From Ideonella_A sp031398385 (GTDB taxonomy: Bacteria > Pseudomonadota > Gammaproteobacteria > Burkholderiales > Burkholderiaceae_C): a stretch of 64,000 bases of DNA. How positions within the stretch are numbered: position 1 is the first letter of the stretch; every line of letters starts with the position of its first letter. The notes beneath the pieces are model-generated. The model made no database searches and had not been told where the DNA came from. It saw only the letters and a list, made by a program, of their open reading frames with translations. The stretch covers positions 1-64,000 of the forward strand of contig JANNNE010000123.1 in assembly GCA_031398385.1 (NCBI GenBank), in the 5' to 3' direction. Of this stretch, positions 25,859 through 35,765 are shown piece after piece. Both the position numbers and the translations under genes were made by a program.

Positions 25859-27355
25859 ATGAAAACCGCCCTGATGATCTGGGGTGCCAGCAGCGGTGCC
25901 GGCAAGAGCCTGCTGACCACCGCGCTGTGCCGCTGGGCGGCGCGCCAGGGCTTGAACGTGGCGCCATTCAAGGCGCAGAACATGAGCAACAACGCGCGCG
26001 TCGTGCCGGCCGGTGGCGGCCACCTCGGCGAGATCGGCTCGGCGCAATATTTCCAGGCCCTGGCCGCCCGGGTGTCACCGCACGTCGACATGAATCCGGT
26101 GCTGCTGAAACCCGAGCGCGACACCGCCAGCCAGGTGGTGCTGCAGGGTCATGTCGATGCGGCCCTGTCACACCTGCCCTGGCGCGAGCGCAGCGCCTTG
26201 CTGGCGGTTGCGGCCCGTCAGAGCTTCGACCGTCTGGCCGCGCAACACGATTTGCTGCTGATCGAGGGCGCGGGCTCTCCGGCCGAAATCAACCTGGCGC
26301 CAGACGACTACGTGAACCTCGGCACCGCCCGCTGGGCACGCGAGCGCGGCGCGCTGCGCGCGTTGCTGGTCGCCGACATCGACCGCGGCGGCGCATTCGC
26401 CCACCTGCACGGCACCTGGGCGCTGCTGCCCGACGATCTGCGACCTGCGCTCGCCGGCTTTGTGCTGAACAAGTTTCGCGGTGACGCGGCCTTGCTGTCT
26501 CCCGGTCCCGAACAGTTGCAGGCGCTGACCGGCGTGCCGGTGCTGGGCGTGCTGCCGATGACGCGTGATCACGGCCTGCCGGAAGAAGACGGCATCCACG
26601 CCCCGCCCGGCAACGCGCAAGAGCTGCGCATCGCCGTGATCGCCTGGCCACACATCAGCAACCACGACGAATTCCAGCCACTGGCTGCCGCCGGCCACCT
26701 GCGCTGGGCGCGCAGCGTGACCGATCTCGATGGTGCCCACTGGATCGTGCTGCCCGGCTCCAAGCAGGTCAGCGGCGACCTGGCATGGTTGCGTGCGCGC
26801 GGTCTGGCTGACGCCATCGAGCGGCACGCGCGCCAAGGCAAGCCGCTGCTGGGTGTCTGCGCCGGGCTGCAGGTGCTGGGGCAGGTGCTGGACGATCCCG
26901 AAGGCGTGGACGGCCCCGCACACGGTCCGGTGGCGGGGCTCGACCTGTTGCCGCTGATTACCCGCTACCAGGCACCGAAGCGACTGCGTGCGGCGTCGGT
27001 GCGTTTCGCCGCGCTCCAGGCGCCTTGGCAGAAGCTGTCTGGCCTGAGCGTGCCGGCCTACGAAATCCGCAACGGCCAATCGCAGATCGCCTCAGCCACG
27101 CAGTTCACATCGAACACGCAGCTCACGGCATCAACAGCCTCCCCGGCGCTGTTCGATGCCGACGGCGTCGCCATCGGTTGGCAGGCCGGCAACGTGCTGG
27201 GGATCGCCGCACACGGCCTGTTCGAGGACACGACCGTGATGCACGCCTTGTTCGGCCATGGCATCCGCACGCTCGACGATGTATTCAATGGGCTGGCCGA
27301 CCTGATCGACGAGCACCTGGGCGCGGCAAACCTGCGCGCACTGCTGCAGATGTGA
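25859..27355 (+). CDS. cobQ: Cobyric acid synthase (amidating)
   Basis: 498-residue enzyme that amidates adenosylcobyrinic a,c-diamide at four positions to give adenosylcobyric acid. The N-terminal dethiobiotin-synthetase-like domain has P-loop GASSGAGKS (residues 9-17) and KAQNMSNNARV; the glutamine amidotransferase domain has the nucleophile cysteine in GVCAGLQVLG near 333 and histidine in AAHGLFE near 450. A Ser/Thr/Gln-rich insert (residues about 410-430) is unusual. It follows btuBFCD on the same strand, so the region couples uptake with a late synthesis or remodelling step; the other cob genes are not in this window. Confidence 0.93.
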   Translation: MKTALMIWGASSGAGKSLLTTALCRWAARQGLNVAPFKAQNMSNNARVVPAGGGHLGEIGSAQYFQALAARVSPHVDMNPVLLKPERDTASQVVLQGHVDAALSHLPWRERSALLAVAARQSFDRLAAQHDLLLIEGAGSPAEINLAPDDYVNLGTARWARERGALRALLVADIDRGGAFAHLHGTWALLPDDLRPALAGFVLNKFRGDAALLSPGPEQLQALTGVPVLGVLPMTRDHGLPEEDGIHAPPGNAQELRIAVIAWPHISNHDEFQPLAAAGHLRWARSVTDLDGAHWIVLPGSKQVSGDLAWLRARGLADAIERHARQGKPLLGVCAGLQVLGQVLDDPEGVDGPAHGPVAGLDLLPLITRYQAPKRLRAASVRFAALQAPWQKLSGLSVPAYEIRNGQSQIASATQFTSNTQLTASTASPALFDADGVAIGWQAGNVLGIAAHGLFEDTTVMHALFGHGIRTLDDVFNGLADLIDEHLGAANLRALLQM

Positions 27356-27450
27356 CGCCACCAACACCTTCTGGTCCAACTCGCCTCTTCCTGCCGAGGC
27401 GCAAGTGCCAGCTGGCTGGCTCGAGCGCATTTCAGCTGCGCATGCGGGCC

Positions 27451-27470
27451 GGGCTTCGGCAGCGAAGCCC
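27451..27470. terminator. Hairpin between convergent cobQ and beta-CASP genes
   Basis: Perfect 8-bp stem GGGCTTCG-GCAG-CGAAGCCC, followed on the plus strand by TGGTTTCC. It stands about 95 bp after the cobQ stop and 118 bp after the convergent gene, and may end both transcripts. The T-run is weak. The rest of 27356-27588 holds no gene I can support. Confidence 0.45.
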
Positions 27471-27588
27471 TGGTTTCCAATGGGACCGGGCTCGATCTTG
27501 CCGTTCAACGGGTCGCCGCGTTTCCTGACCGATCGGTCCACCCATTCATTGAACACGCGAATTGCGGGTGGCCGCCATCAAGAGTCGG

Positions 27589-28944
27589 TCACGCGTCAAC
27601 TGTTGCCAGGTGCGCGGGCACATGCACCGTCCAACCCAGTTCGTCCTTGATGCGCAATCGCAGCGTGTCCGCGGCCTCGGGTTCGCCATGAACCACGAAC
27701 ACCTGGCGCGGCGCACTTTCGAAGCCGCGCATCCACGCCATCAGACCATCGGCATCAGCATGGCCCGAGAAACCTTCGAGCTGGCTCACTTGGGCCTTGA
27801 CCGCGATGTACTCACCGTGGATCTTCACCTCTTTGGCTCCTGCGACCAGTTTGCCACCGCGGGTGCCCGACACCTGGAACCCCGGAAACACAATGTGGTT
27901 CCTCGGGTTCGGCGCCATCGCCTTCAGGTGGTGCAGCACACGGCCTCCGGTGGCCATGCCGCTGGCGGAGATGATCACGCACGGGTAGCGCGCCCGCGTC
28001 AGCTTCTCCGACTGCTGCGGGGTCGCAACGATGGTGACCCCGTCGGTCAACGCGCCGGCCTCCCTTGAGGTCAGGCGCATCAGTCGCCGGTGACGCTGGT
28101 ACAGCGCGGTGGCTTCGATTGCCATCGGACTGTCCAGGTACACCGGCATATCGCCCGGGATCTCGCCCGCTGCCCGCAGATTCTGCAAGCTGTGAAGCAG
28201 CGCCTGGGCACGACCCACGGCAAACGACGGCAGCAACACCGATCCGCCGCGCCGTACGGTGGCCCGGATGATGGACCCCAGCTGCTGGTCGGCGTCGTTT
28301 ACCGGATGAGTGCGGTTGCCGTAGGTGGACTCGATCAGCAGCACGTCGGCCTGAGACACGGTCTGCGGCGGTGGCATCAGGTGATCGTCATTGCGCCCCA
28401 GGTCGCCCGAGAACACCAGCGACTCGTCACCTGAGCGCAGCGTAACTGCCGAGGCACCCAGCAGATGGCCGACTGGCGTCAACGACACGCGCACTTGCCC
28501 CAGGCGGACCTCACGACCTGGCGCAATCGGGGTGATCTTCGCGATCGCACGCTTGGCATCGGCCACGCCGTAAAGCGGCAGCGCGGTCTTGTGGCTGGAG
28601 TAGCCGTACTTGTTGGCGCGCCGGGCGTCCTCCTCCTGCAACTTCGCGCTGTCGAGCAGCAGCACTTCGCACAGGTCTCGCGTGGCCGCCGATGCGTAGA
28701 CCGGCCCCTTGAATCCCTGTTTCACCAGCGAGGGCAAGTAACCGCTGTGGTCAAGGTGCGCATGGCTGAGTACCACCGCGTCGATCTCACGGACGGGAAT
28801 CGGCAGCGCAGCCCAGTTTCGCTCCCGCAGCACCTTGAAGCCCTGGAACAAGCCGCAGTCGAGCAGGATGCGTTGCCCGCCAATGTCGACCAGGTGTTTC
28901 GATCCGGTGACCGTATCGGCAGCGCCCAGGAAGGTGATCTGCAT
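27589..28944 (-). CDS. MBL-fold beta-CASP RNA-specificity-domain hydrolase
   Basis: 451-residue metallo-beta-lactamase-fold protein of the group related to CPSF73/RNase J-like nucleases. Zinc ligands: HAHLDH (61-66), histidine in VGHLLGAS, aspartate in SGDLGR; the beta-CASP insert and the C-terminal motifs SASGMATGGRVLHHL and GFSGHADADGL, with a final VHGEPEA, are present. Likely acts on RNA in the cytoplasm. GGAG precedes the ATG at 28944. It is divergent from the phosphoketolase gene and shares a regulatory region with a perfect FNR box, a pairing that suggests a shared role under low oxygen. Confidence 0.88.
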   Translation of the reverse strand: MQITFLGAADTVTGSKHLVDIGGQRILLDCGLFQGFKVLRERNWAALPIPVREIDAVVLSHAHLDHSGYLPSLVKQGFKGPVYASAATRDLCEVLLLDSAKLQEEDARRANKYGYSSHKTALPLYGVADAKRAIAKITPIAPGREVRLGQVRVSLTPVGHLLGASAVTLRSGDESLVFSGDLGRNDDHLMPPPQTVSQADVLLIESTYGNRTHPVNDADQQLGSIIRATVRRGGSVLLPSFAVGRAQALLHSLQNLRAAGEIPGDMPVYLDSPMAIEATALYQRHRRLMRLTSREAGALTDGVTIVATPQQSEKLTRARYPCVIISASGMATGGRVLHHLKAMAPNPRNHIVFPGFQVSGTRGGKLVAGAKEVKIHGEYIAVKAQVSQLEGFSGHADADGLMAWMRGFESAPRQVFVVHGEPEAADTLRLRIKDELGWTVHVPAHLATVDA

Positions 28945-29007
28945 GGGTCAGCACTCCAGCAAGGTACAAGCGGAGACCCATTGCACCGCGCTTCAACAGC
29001 CTGCGGA

Positions 29008-29021
29008 TTGATGCGGATCAA
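29008..29021. promoter_or_regulatory. FNR/ANR box TTGATGCGGATCAA
   Basis: Perfect match to TTGATNNNNATCAA, the site for FNR/ANR/DNR oxygen- or NO-sensing activators. It lies between two divergent genes: centre 102 bp before the phosphoketolase ATG and 70 bp before the beta-CASP ATG. Placing it at -41.5 for phosphoketolase puts an AT-rich AAAAAT at the expected -10 (about 29044-29049). Confidence 0.8.
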
Positions 29022-29115
29022 AGCCTGCGATTCCAGGCGATGCAAAAATCATGTGGAAGTGGACGGCGCTGGCCTACCCAGGGTGAACTGCCGCAGCGCA
29101 ACCTCGGAGCACACC

Positions 29116-31539
29116 ATGAACCCCAGCATCCCAGCCACGCCCGACCCTGAGATTTGCGCACTCGATGCATGGTGGCGCGCAGCCAACTATCTGGCCGTGG
29201 GGCAGATCTACCTGCTGGACAACGCGCTGCTCAAACAACCCTTGCAGGCCGGCCACACCAAGCCCCGGCTGCTGGGCCACTGGGGAACGACGCCGGGTTT
29301 GAACTTTATCTATGCGCATCTGAACCGCGTCATCCGAAAACACGATCTCGACATGATCTACATCGCCGGCACAGGCCACGGCGGGCCGGCACTGTTCGCC
29401 AACACATGGCTCGAAGGCAGCTACAGCGAGTTCTACCCGAACGTCACCCGCGACGCCGAGGGCATGCAGCGCTTGTTCCGCCAGTTTTCGTTTCCCGGCG
29501 GGGTGGGAAGCCACGTCACCGCCGAAACCCCGGGCTCGATTCATGAGGGAGGCGAACTGGGTTACGCGCTGTCTCATGCCTTCGGCGCGGCCTTCGACAA
29601 TCCCGAGCTGATCGTGGCCTGCGTCGTGGGTGACGGCGAGGCTGAGACCGGTCCAATGGCTGCCGCCTGGCATTCCAACAAGTTTCTCAATCCCGCCAGC
29701 GATGGTGCGGTACTGCCGATCCTGCACCTGAACGGCTACAAGATCGCCAACCCCACGGTGCTGGCCCGCATCCCGCATGCGGAACTTGAAGCGCTGTTCG
29801 TCGGTTACGGCTACAAGCCTTACTTCGTCGAAGGCTCGGAGCCGGCGGCCATGCACACGAAGATGGCGGCCACGCTGGATACCGTCATCGCCGAGATTCG
29901 AACGATTCAGCGTTCGTCGCGCAGCGGCGGCAAGGACAAGGTCGATACCGGGCGACCTTGCTGGCCGATGATCGTGCTGCGCAGCCCCAAGGGCTGGACC
30001 GGGCCGAAGGAGGTGGACGGCAAGCCCACTGAAGGCAACTGGCGCTCGCACCAGGTGCCGTTTGCCGACACCGCTCGCAACCCGGCGCATCTCAAGCTGC
30101 TGGAGGACTGGCTCAAGAGCTATCGGCCCGAGGAATTGTTCGACGAACACGGCGCACCACGTGCGCAGATCGCAGCACTTGCGCCCCAAGGCACGCGCCG
30201 CATGGGCAGCAACCCGCACGCCAATGGTGGCTTGCTGCTGAAAGACCTTCGCATGCCCGATTACCGCGACAGTGCCGTGGCAGTGCCGCAACCGGGCTCG
30301 GTGGACGCCGAGGCCACGCGGGTGATGGGCAACTTCCTGCGTGATGTGATGCGACGCAACCAGGGCGCCCGCAACTTCCGCGTCGTCGGACCTGACGAGA
30401 CCGCCTCGAACCGGCTCGGCGCACTGTTCGAAGTCACCGACCGCACCTGGCTGGCCGAACGGGCGCCAGACGATGAGGGGTTGGCGCCGGACGGTCGGGT
30501 GATGGAGATCCTGTCCGAGCACACCTGCCAGGGCTGGCTCGAGGGCTACCTGCTCACCGGCCGGCACGGCCTGTACTCGTGCTACGAGGCCTTTATCCAT
30601 CTGGTCGACTCGATGTTCAACCAGCACGCCAAGTGGCTGAAGGTCTGCAACGAAATCCCGTGGCGACGCCCGATCGCCTCGCTCAACTACCTGCTGACGT
30701 CGCACGTCTGGCGTCAGGACCACAATGGCTTCTCGCACCAGGATCCGGGCTTCATCGACCATGTGGTGAACAAGAAGGCCGATTTCATCCGTGTCTATTT
30801 GCCGCCAGACGCCAATACGCTGCTGTGTGTGACCGATCGCTGTCTGCGCTCGCGCAACCTGGTCAACGTGATCGTCGCTGGCAAGCAGCTGGCGCCGCAG
30901 TGGCTCGACATGGATGCGGCGATCAAACACTGCGCCGCCGGCATCGGCATCTTCGAGTGGGCAAGCAACGATCAGGGCGGCGAGCCCGATGTGGTGCTGG
31001 CCTGCGCCGGAGACGTGCCGACGCTGGAAGCACTGGCCGCAGTCGACCTGCTGCGCCAGCACCTGCCCACCCTGAAGGTGCGGCTGGTCAACGTAGTCGA
31101 CCTGATGACGCTGCAGCAGCAGGATCAGCACCCGCACGGCATGTCCGACCGCGACTTCGACACCCTCTTCACGACTGACCGGCCGGTCATCTTCGCCTAC
31201 CACGGCTACCCATGGCTCATTCATCGCCTGACCTACCGACGCCACAACCACGGCAACCTGCACGTGCGCGGCTACAAGGAGGAGGGAACGACCACCACAC
31301 CCTTCGACATGGCGGTGCTGAACGACCTCGACCGTTTCCACTTGGTGGCCGACGTCATCGACCGTGTCCCCAAGCTCGGCTACCGGGCCGCACACCTCAG
31401 GCAGATCATGCTCAACAAGCTTGTCGAGCACCGCCAGTACATCGAGCGCTACGGTCAGGACATGCCTGAGATCCTCGAGTGGAAATGGCGCACAGGCGAC
31501 AGTCAGACTGGCAACGCAGTGCCTGCACCCACTCCCTAG
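29116..31539 (+). CDS. xfp: Phosphoketolase (xylulose-5-/fructose-6-phosphate)
   Basis: 807-residue thiamine-diphosphate enzyme that cleaves xylulose-5-phosphate (and often fructose-6-phosphate) to acetyl phosphate plus a shorter sugar phosphate. Motifs: LGHWGTTPGLNFIYAHLNR, GPGHGG-like GTGHGGPA, the ThDP site GDGEAETGPMAAAWHSNKF near 171, LTSHVWRQDHNGFSHQDPG and the C-terminal RRHNHGNLHVRGYKEEGTTTTPFDM. Length is typical. The frame is open for another 217 codons upstream, antisense to the divergent gene, so the ATG at 29116 is chosen (GGAG 6-9 nt before). Under the FNR box, a role in oxygen-limited carbon flow to acetyl phosphate is likely. Confidence 0.95.
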   Translation: MNPSIPATPDPEICALDAWWRAANYLAVGQIYLLDNALLKQPLQAGHTKPRLLGHWGTTPGLNFIYAHLNRVIRKHDLDMIYIAGTGHGGPALFANTWLEGSYSEFYPNVTRDAEGMQRLFRQFSFPGGVGSHVTAETPGSIHEGGELGYALSHAFGAAFDNPELIVACVVGDGEAETGPMAAAWHSNKFLNPASDGAVLPILHLNGYKIANPTVLARIPHAELEALFVGYGYKPYFVEGSEPAAMHTKMAATLDTVIAEIRTIQRSSRSGGKDKVDTGRPCWPMIVLRSPKGWTGPKEVDGKPTEGNWRSHQVPFADTARNPAHLKLLEDWLKSYRPEELFDEHGAPRAQIAALAPQGTRRMGSNPHANGGLLLKDLRMPDYRDSAVAVPQPGSVDAEATRVMGNFLRDVMRRNQGARNFRVVGPDETASNRLGALFEVTDRTWLAERAPDDEGLAPDGRVMEILSEHTCQGWLEGYLLTGRHGLYSCYEAFIHLVDSMFNQHAKWLKVCNEIPWRRPIASLNYLLTSHVWRQDHNGFSHQDPGFIDHVVNKKADFIRVYLPPDANTLLCVTDRCLRSRNLVNVIVAGKQLAPQWLDMDAAIKHCAAGIGIFEWASNDQGGEPDVVLACAGDVPTLEALAAVDLLRQHLPTLKVRLVNVVDLMTLQQQDQHPHGMSDRDFDTLFTTDRPVIFAYHGYPWLIHRLTYRRHNHGNLHVRGYKEEGTTTTPFDMAVLNDLDRFHLVADVIDRVPKLGYRAAHLRQIMLNKLVEHRQYIERYGQDMPEILEWKWRTGDSQTGNAVPAPTP

Positions 31540-31911
31540 CCACGCACACCCTTCGACCCGGCAGCGATCGCGGTGGGAAATCGGCATCCTGCGCGAAGGC
31601 GGCGAGATCTTTACAGCGCTCTCGCACGAAGTATCGCTCTCGAAGAATCGATCATCTGCCCACAGGCATGCGAGCGGATCGCCCCCAATGGCAAGGCCGA
31701 GATGCACCGTGAGATGGCGGCGCGTCGCGCAGGGGGGGCCGCACGCCTGACCGTCGTTGAACGTCCAGCCTGGTGTCAAGGAGGGACTTTGGGCGCCGGA
31801 TCAGCAATGCGTCCGGCCACGGCACGCTGGTGCCGGATGCATTGGTCGAGCGCCCAACGCAGTCCATGACGATGCGCCTTCTTGACGCGCACTCGATGTC
31901 GCCGCACCGAT
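31540..31911. other. Gene-poor interval between phosphoketolase and SDR remnant
   Basis: No gene is supported. A 55-codon minus-strand ORF (31776-31943, MYAAALVKRNESVRR..., rich in Arg and His) begins inside the SDR remnant and has no recognisable family; it may be debris from the event that truncated the SDR gene. Confidence 0.5.
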
Positions 31912-32084
31912 TCATTCCGCTTGACCAGGGCGGCGGCGTACATGCCCGACATCGCGGTCGATCACCACCGGCTTGAACCCGTCTGCGACGCAGCTCGCGG
32001 CGATCGCGGCACCGATGCCGGCACCGCCGCCGGTGATCACAGTACCCGCTCGCGCGTTGCCTTGGAGCGATCGACTTCAACCAT
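31912..32084 (-). pseudogene. Short-chain dehydrogenase remnant: frameshifted and truncated
   Basis: The ATG at 32084 follows the pcaF stop by two bases (TGAGCATGG), as in an operon. Frame 1 gives 15 codons (MVEVDRSKATRERVL) and stops. Shifting by one base gives VITGGGAGIGAAIAAS, then DGFKPVVIDRD, the Rossmann glycine motif and strand-2 acidic end of an SDR. The break is where one G would restore ...VLVITGGG. Homology ends after about 45 codons; the catalytic YxxxK region is absent. So the gene has both a single-base loss and a large 3' deletion. It was probably a dehydrogenase co-transcribed with the thiolase. Confidence 0.75.
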
Positions 32085-32086
32085 GC

Positions 32087-33289
<1,203 letters not shown>

Positions 33290-33364
33290 GGCTTTCTCGC
33301 TTCGTATCAAGGATGAAGGGGCGCAGGCTCAGACCTGCGCAGACTCGGGTGGCAGTGGTTTCGT

Positions 33365-34015
33365 TCAGACCGCGACAGGCGCGATCGGCAGGCCAACCAG
33401 CCGTTCCAGCTCGGCCAGTTCAAGGCCCGGTACGACGTCGATCAGTTGCAGGCCCTGCGCGGTGCATTCGAGCGTCGCGAGGTCGGAATAGACGCGTTTG
33501 ACGCAGGCGATGCCGGTCAGCGGGTAGGTGCAGCGCTCGACCAGTTTGCTCGCGCCTTGCTTGGTCAGCAGGTCCATCATGACCCAGGTCTGCTTGGCAC
33601 CGACCGCCAGGTCCATCGCGCCGCCCACCGCGGGAATCGCGCCTGGTTCGCCGGTGCTCCAGTTGGCCAGGTCGCCACCCGCCGAGACCTGGAACGCGCC
33701 GAGCACGCAGATGTCGAGATGGCCGCCGCGCATCATCGCGAAGCTGTCGGCGTGGTGGAAATAGGCGCCGCCCGGCAACAGCGTCACGGGCTGCTTGCCG
33801 GCATTGATCAGGTCATAGTCTTCGCTGCCGGCGACCGGCGCCGGGCCCATCCCCAGGATGCCGTTCTCGCTCTGCAGGATGACCTCGCGACCTTCCGGGA
33901 TGTGGTTGGCGACCAGCGTCGGCTGGCCGATGCCGAGGTTGACATAGGCGCCGTCGGGAATGTCCTGCGCCACGCGGCGTGCGAGTTCGGCTTTGGTTCT
34001 GCGCTGATAGCTCAC
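33365..34015 (-). CDS. pcaJ: 3-oxoadipate CoA-transferase subunit B
   Basis: 216-residue beta subunit of succinyl-CoA:3-oxoadipate CoA-transferase. The active-site glutamate lies in QSENGILGMGP, with NLGIGQPTLVANH near the N terminus. The open frame begins at a TTG (34033), but the GTG at 34015 has AGGAAA six bases upstream and begins VSYQRRTKAEL as in homologues. The SCOT/Ato family is close; assignment to pca rests on adjacency to pcaF and the PcaR-like regulator. Confidence 0.88.
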   Translation of the reverse strand: MSYQRRTKAELARRVAQDIPDGAYVNLGIGQPTLVANHIPEGREVILQSENGILGMGPAPVAGSEDYDLINAGKQPVTLLPGGAYFHHADSFAMMRGGHLDICVLGAFQVSAGGDLANWSTGEPGAIPAVGGAMDLAVGAKQTWVMMDLLTKQGASKLVERCTYPLTGIACVKRVYSDLATLECTAQGLQLIDVVPGLELAELERLVGLPIAPVAV

Positions 34016-34064
34016 GGGTGTTTCCTGGTGCAATTGACTGGCGGGAAGTGCGAGCGCCGGACGC

Positions 34065-34766
34065 TCAGGCCGCTGCCTTGAAGCCGCCGGCCTGGGTGGC
34101 GGTGCGTTCGATCTGGACGATGTGGCTGACGTGGATGCCCGGGGTCACGATCGCCTCCGGGTCGAGTGCGCCGAGGTCGACGATCTTGTACACCGTCGCG
34201 ATGGTCTGCTTCGCTGCGGTGGCCATCACCGGGCCGAAGTTGCGTGCGGCCATGCGGTAGCTGAGGTTGCCCCAGCGGTCACCCTGCTCGGCCTTGATCA
34301 GCGCCACGTCGCCGTGGATCGGATACTCGAGCACGTAATGGCGGCCGTTGATCTCGCGCGTCTCGCGTCCGGCGGCGAGCTCGGTGCCAAAGCCGGTCGG
34401 GCAGAAAAACGCACCGATGCCGGCACCGGCGGCGCGCAGCCGCTCGGCCAGGTTGCCCTGCGGCACCAATTCCAATTCGAGCTTGCCGCCGCGATACAGG
34501 CCGTCGAAAACGTGGCTGTCGGCCTGACGCGGAAAACTGCAGATGATCTTGCGCACCCGGCCCGCCTTCAGCAGTGCGGCCAAGCCGCCTTCGCCGTTGC
34601 CGGCGTTGTTGTTGACGATGGTCAGGTCGCGAGCGCCCTGCTCGATCAGACCGTCGATCAATTCGTTCGGGATGCCCGCGGTGCCGAAGCCGCCGATCAG
34701 GACCGTTGCGCCGTCCTTCACGTCGGCCAGGGCTGCTGCGACCGAGACTGAAATTTTGTTGACCAT
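34065..34766 (-). CDS. pcaI: 3-oxoadipate CoA-transferase subunit A
   Basis: 233-residue alpha subunit, partner of pcaJ, together moving CoA from succinyl-CoA to 3-oxoadipate. It has the CoA-transferase I signature DGATVLIGGFGTAGIPNELIDGL and NNAGNGEGGLAALLK, and FFCPTGFGTELAAGRETREINGR. The start at 34766 (MVNKISVSVAAAL) is chosen over a longer frame that would run through the operator region. First gene of the pca operon, 49 bp ahead of pcaJ, divergent from the IclR regulator. Confidence 0.9.
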   Translation of the reverse strand: MVNKISVSVAAALADVKDGATVLIGGFGTAGIPNELIDGLIEQGARDLTIVNNNAGNGEGGLAALLKAGRVRKIICSFPRQADSHVFDGLYRGGKLELELVPQGNLAERLRAAGAGIGAFFCPTGFGTELAAGRETREINGRHYVLEYPIHGDVALIKAEQGDRWGNLSYRMAARNFGPVMATAAKQTIATVYKIVDLGALDPEAIVTPGIHVSHIVQIERTATQAGGFKAAA

Positions 34767-34814
34767 GTCGTCCAGCAAAAGAAGGGTTGATCGGGAGAAA
34801 CTTGTCGATGACAA

Positions 34815-34831
34815 TGTTCGGATATCGAACA
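34815..34831. promoter_or_regulatory. PcaR/IclR-type operator TGTTCGGATATCGAACA
   Basis: Perfect inverted repeat with 6-bp arms (TGTTCG/CGAACA) and 5-bp spacer, the half-site pattern known for PcaR/PcaU/PobR regulators. It lies between divergent pcaI (49 bp from its ATG) and the IclR gene, so it can serve both. Confidence 0.75.
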
Positions 34832-34852
34832 CTTGTTCATCTAAAGAATATT

Positions 34853-35674
34853 GTGAACCAGGTCGACGGAAAACACCAGCCTCCGGATGTTCCGAATCAG
34901 CCACCGCGGCCTGGCGACGCCTTCGTGCAGTCGTTCGCGCGCGGGCTGGAGGTGATCCGCTCGTTCAGCGCGGCGGCGCCGAGGCAGACCCTGAGCGAGG
35001 TGGCAGCACGCACCGGCCTGACACGCGCCGGAGCGCGGCGCATCCTGTTGACCTTGCAGACACTCGGCTATGTGGAGACCGATGGCCGCCAGTTTCTGCT
35101 GACCCCGCGCATCCTCGACCTCGGTTTCGCCTACCTCTCGTCGTTGCCGATCTGGGACCTCGCCGAGCCGGTGATGGAGGCACTGACCGACGACGTGCAC
35201 GAGTCGTGTTCGGCCGCGGTGCTGGACGGGCTCGACATCGTCTATGTGCTGCGCATCCATACCCACAAGATCATGAGCACCAATCTGGGCGTCGGCTCAC
35301 GCCTGCCGGCGTTCTGGACCTCGCTTGGCCGGGTGTTGCTCGCCGCGCTGTCGGACGACGAACTGCGCGCACGCCTGGCCACGGTGCCACGGCACCCCTA
35401 TACGGGATACACGGCCCTCGACGACTCGACACTGCTCGCGCGCATCGAAGAAACCCGCAGCCAGGGTTGGTGCCTGGTCAATCAGGAACTCGAGGAGGGC
35501 CTGATCTCGATCGCCGCGCCGCTGAAAGACCGCAATGGGCGCACCCTGGCTGCGCTGAACATCAGCGGTCAGGCGAACCGCAGCGATGCCCAGAATATGC
35601 GCGAACAGATGCTGCCGGCGCTGCGGCGGGCGAGTGACGCGATATCGAGGATGCTGGTGGCGCGCAGAGGGTGA
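34853..35674 (+). CDS. IclR-family regulator of the pca operon (PcaR-like)
   Basis: 273 residues from the GTG at 34853. N-terminal winged helix (LSEVAARTGLTRAGARRILLTLQTLGYVE) and IclR effector domain (SLGRVLLAALSDDEL, QGWCLVNQELEEGLISIAAPLKDRNGRTLAALNISG). The length and divergent position next to pcaIJF match PcaR, which activates the genes in response to beta-ketoadipate. The open frame extends to 34787, but starts there would place the PcaR-like operator inside the coding region; the GTG lies just past it, though it has only a weak ribosome site. Confidence 0.85.
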   Translation: MNQVDGKHQPPDVPNQPPRPGDAFVQSFARGLEVIRSFSAAAPRQTLSEVAARTGLTRAGARRILLTLQTLGYVETDGRQFLLTPRILDLGFAYLSSLPIWDLAEPVMEALTDDVHESCSAAVLDGLDIVYVLRIHTHKIMSTNLGVGSRLPAFWTSLGRVLLAALSDDELRARLATVPRHPYTGYTALDDSTLLARIEETRSQGWCLVNQELEEGLISIAAPLKDRNGRTLAALNISGQANRSDAQNMREQMLPALRRASDAISRMLVARRG

Positions 35675-35765
35675 CGCACGATCACCTGCGCGGGATTGCT
35701 CGCCTCCAGCTGTCGACTGCAACCCTCGGTGTTTGCGCTCGACGATCCGCAGACAGCCAAGCAGA

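Noticed and set aside
27131..27556. Minus-strand frame across the cobQ 3' end and the following gap
   Set aside because: Mostly antisense to cobQ and without a ribosome site; the start portion looks distinctive but I cannot support it as a gene.
29074..31779. 901-codon open frame antisense to phosphoketolase
   Set aside because: Shadow of a high-GC gene; no motifs, and the plus strand is clearly phosphoketolase.
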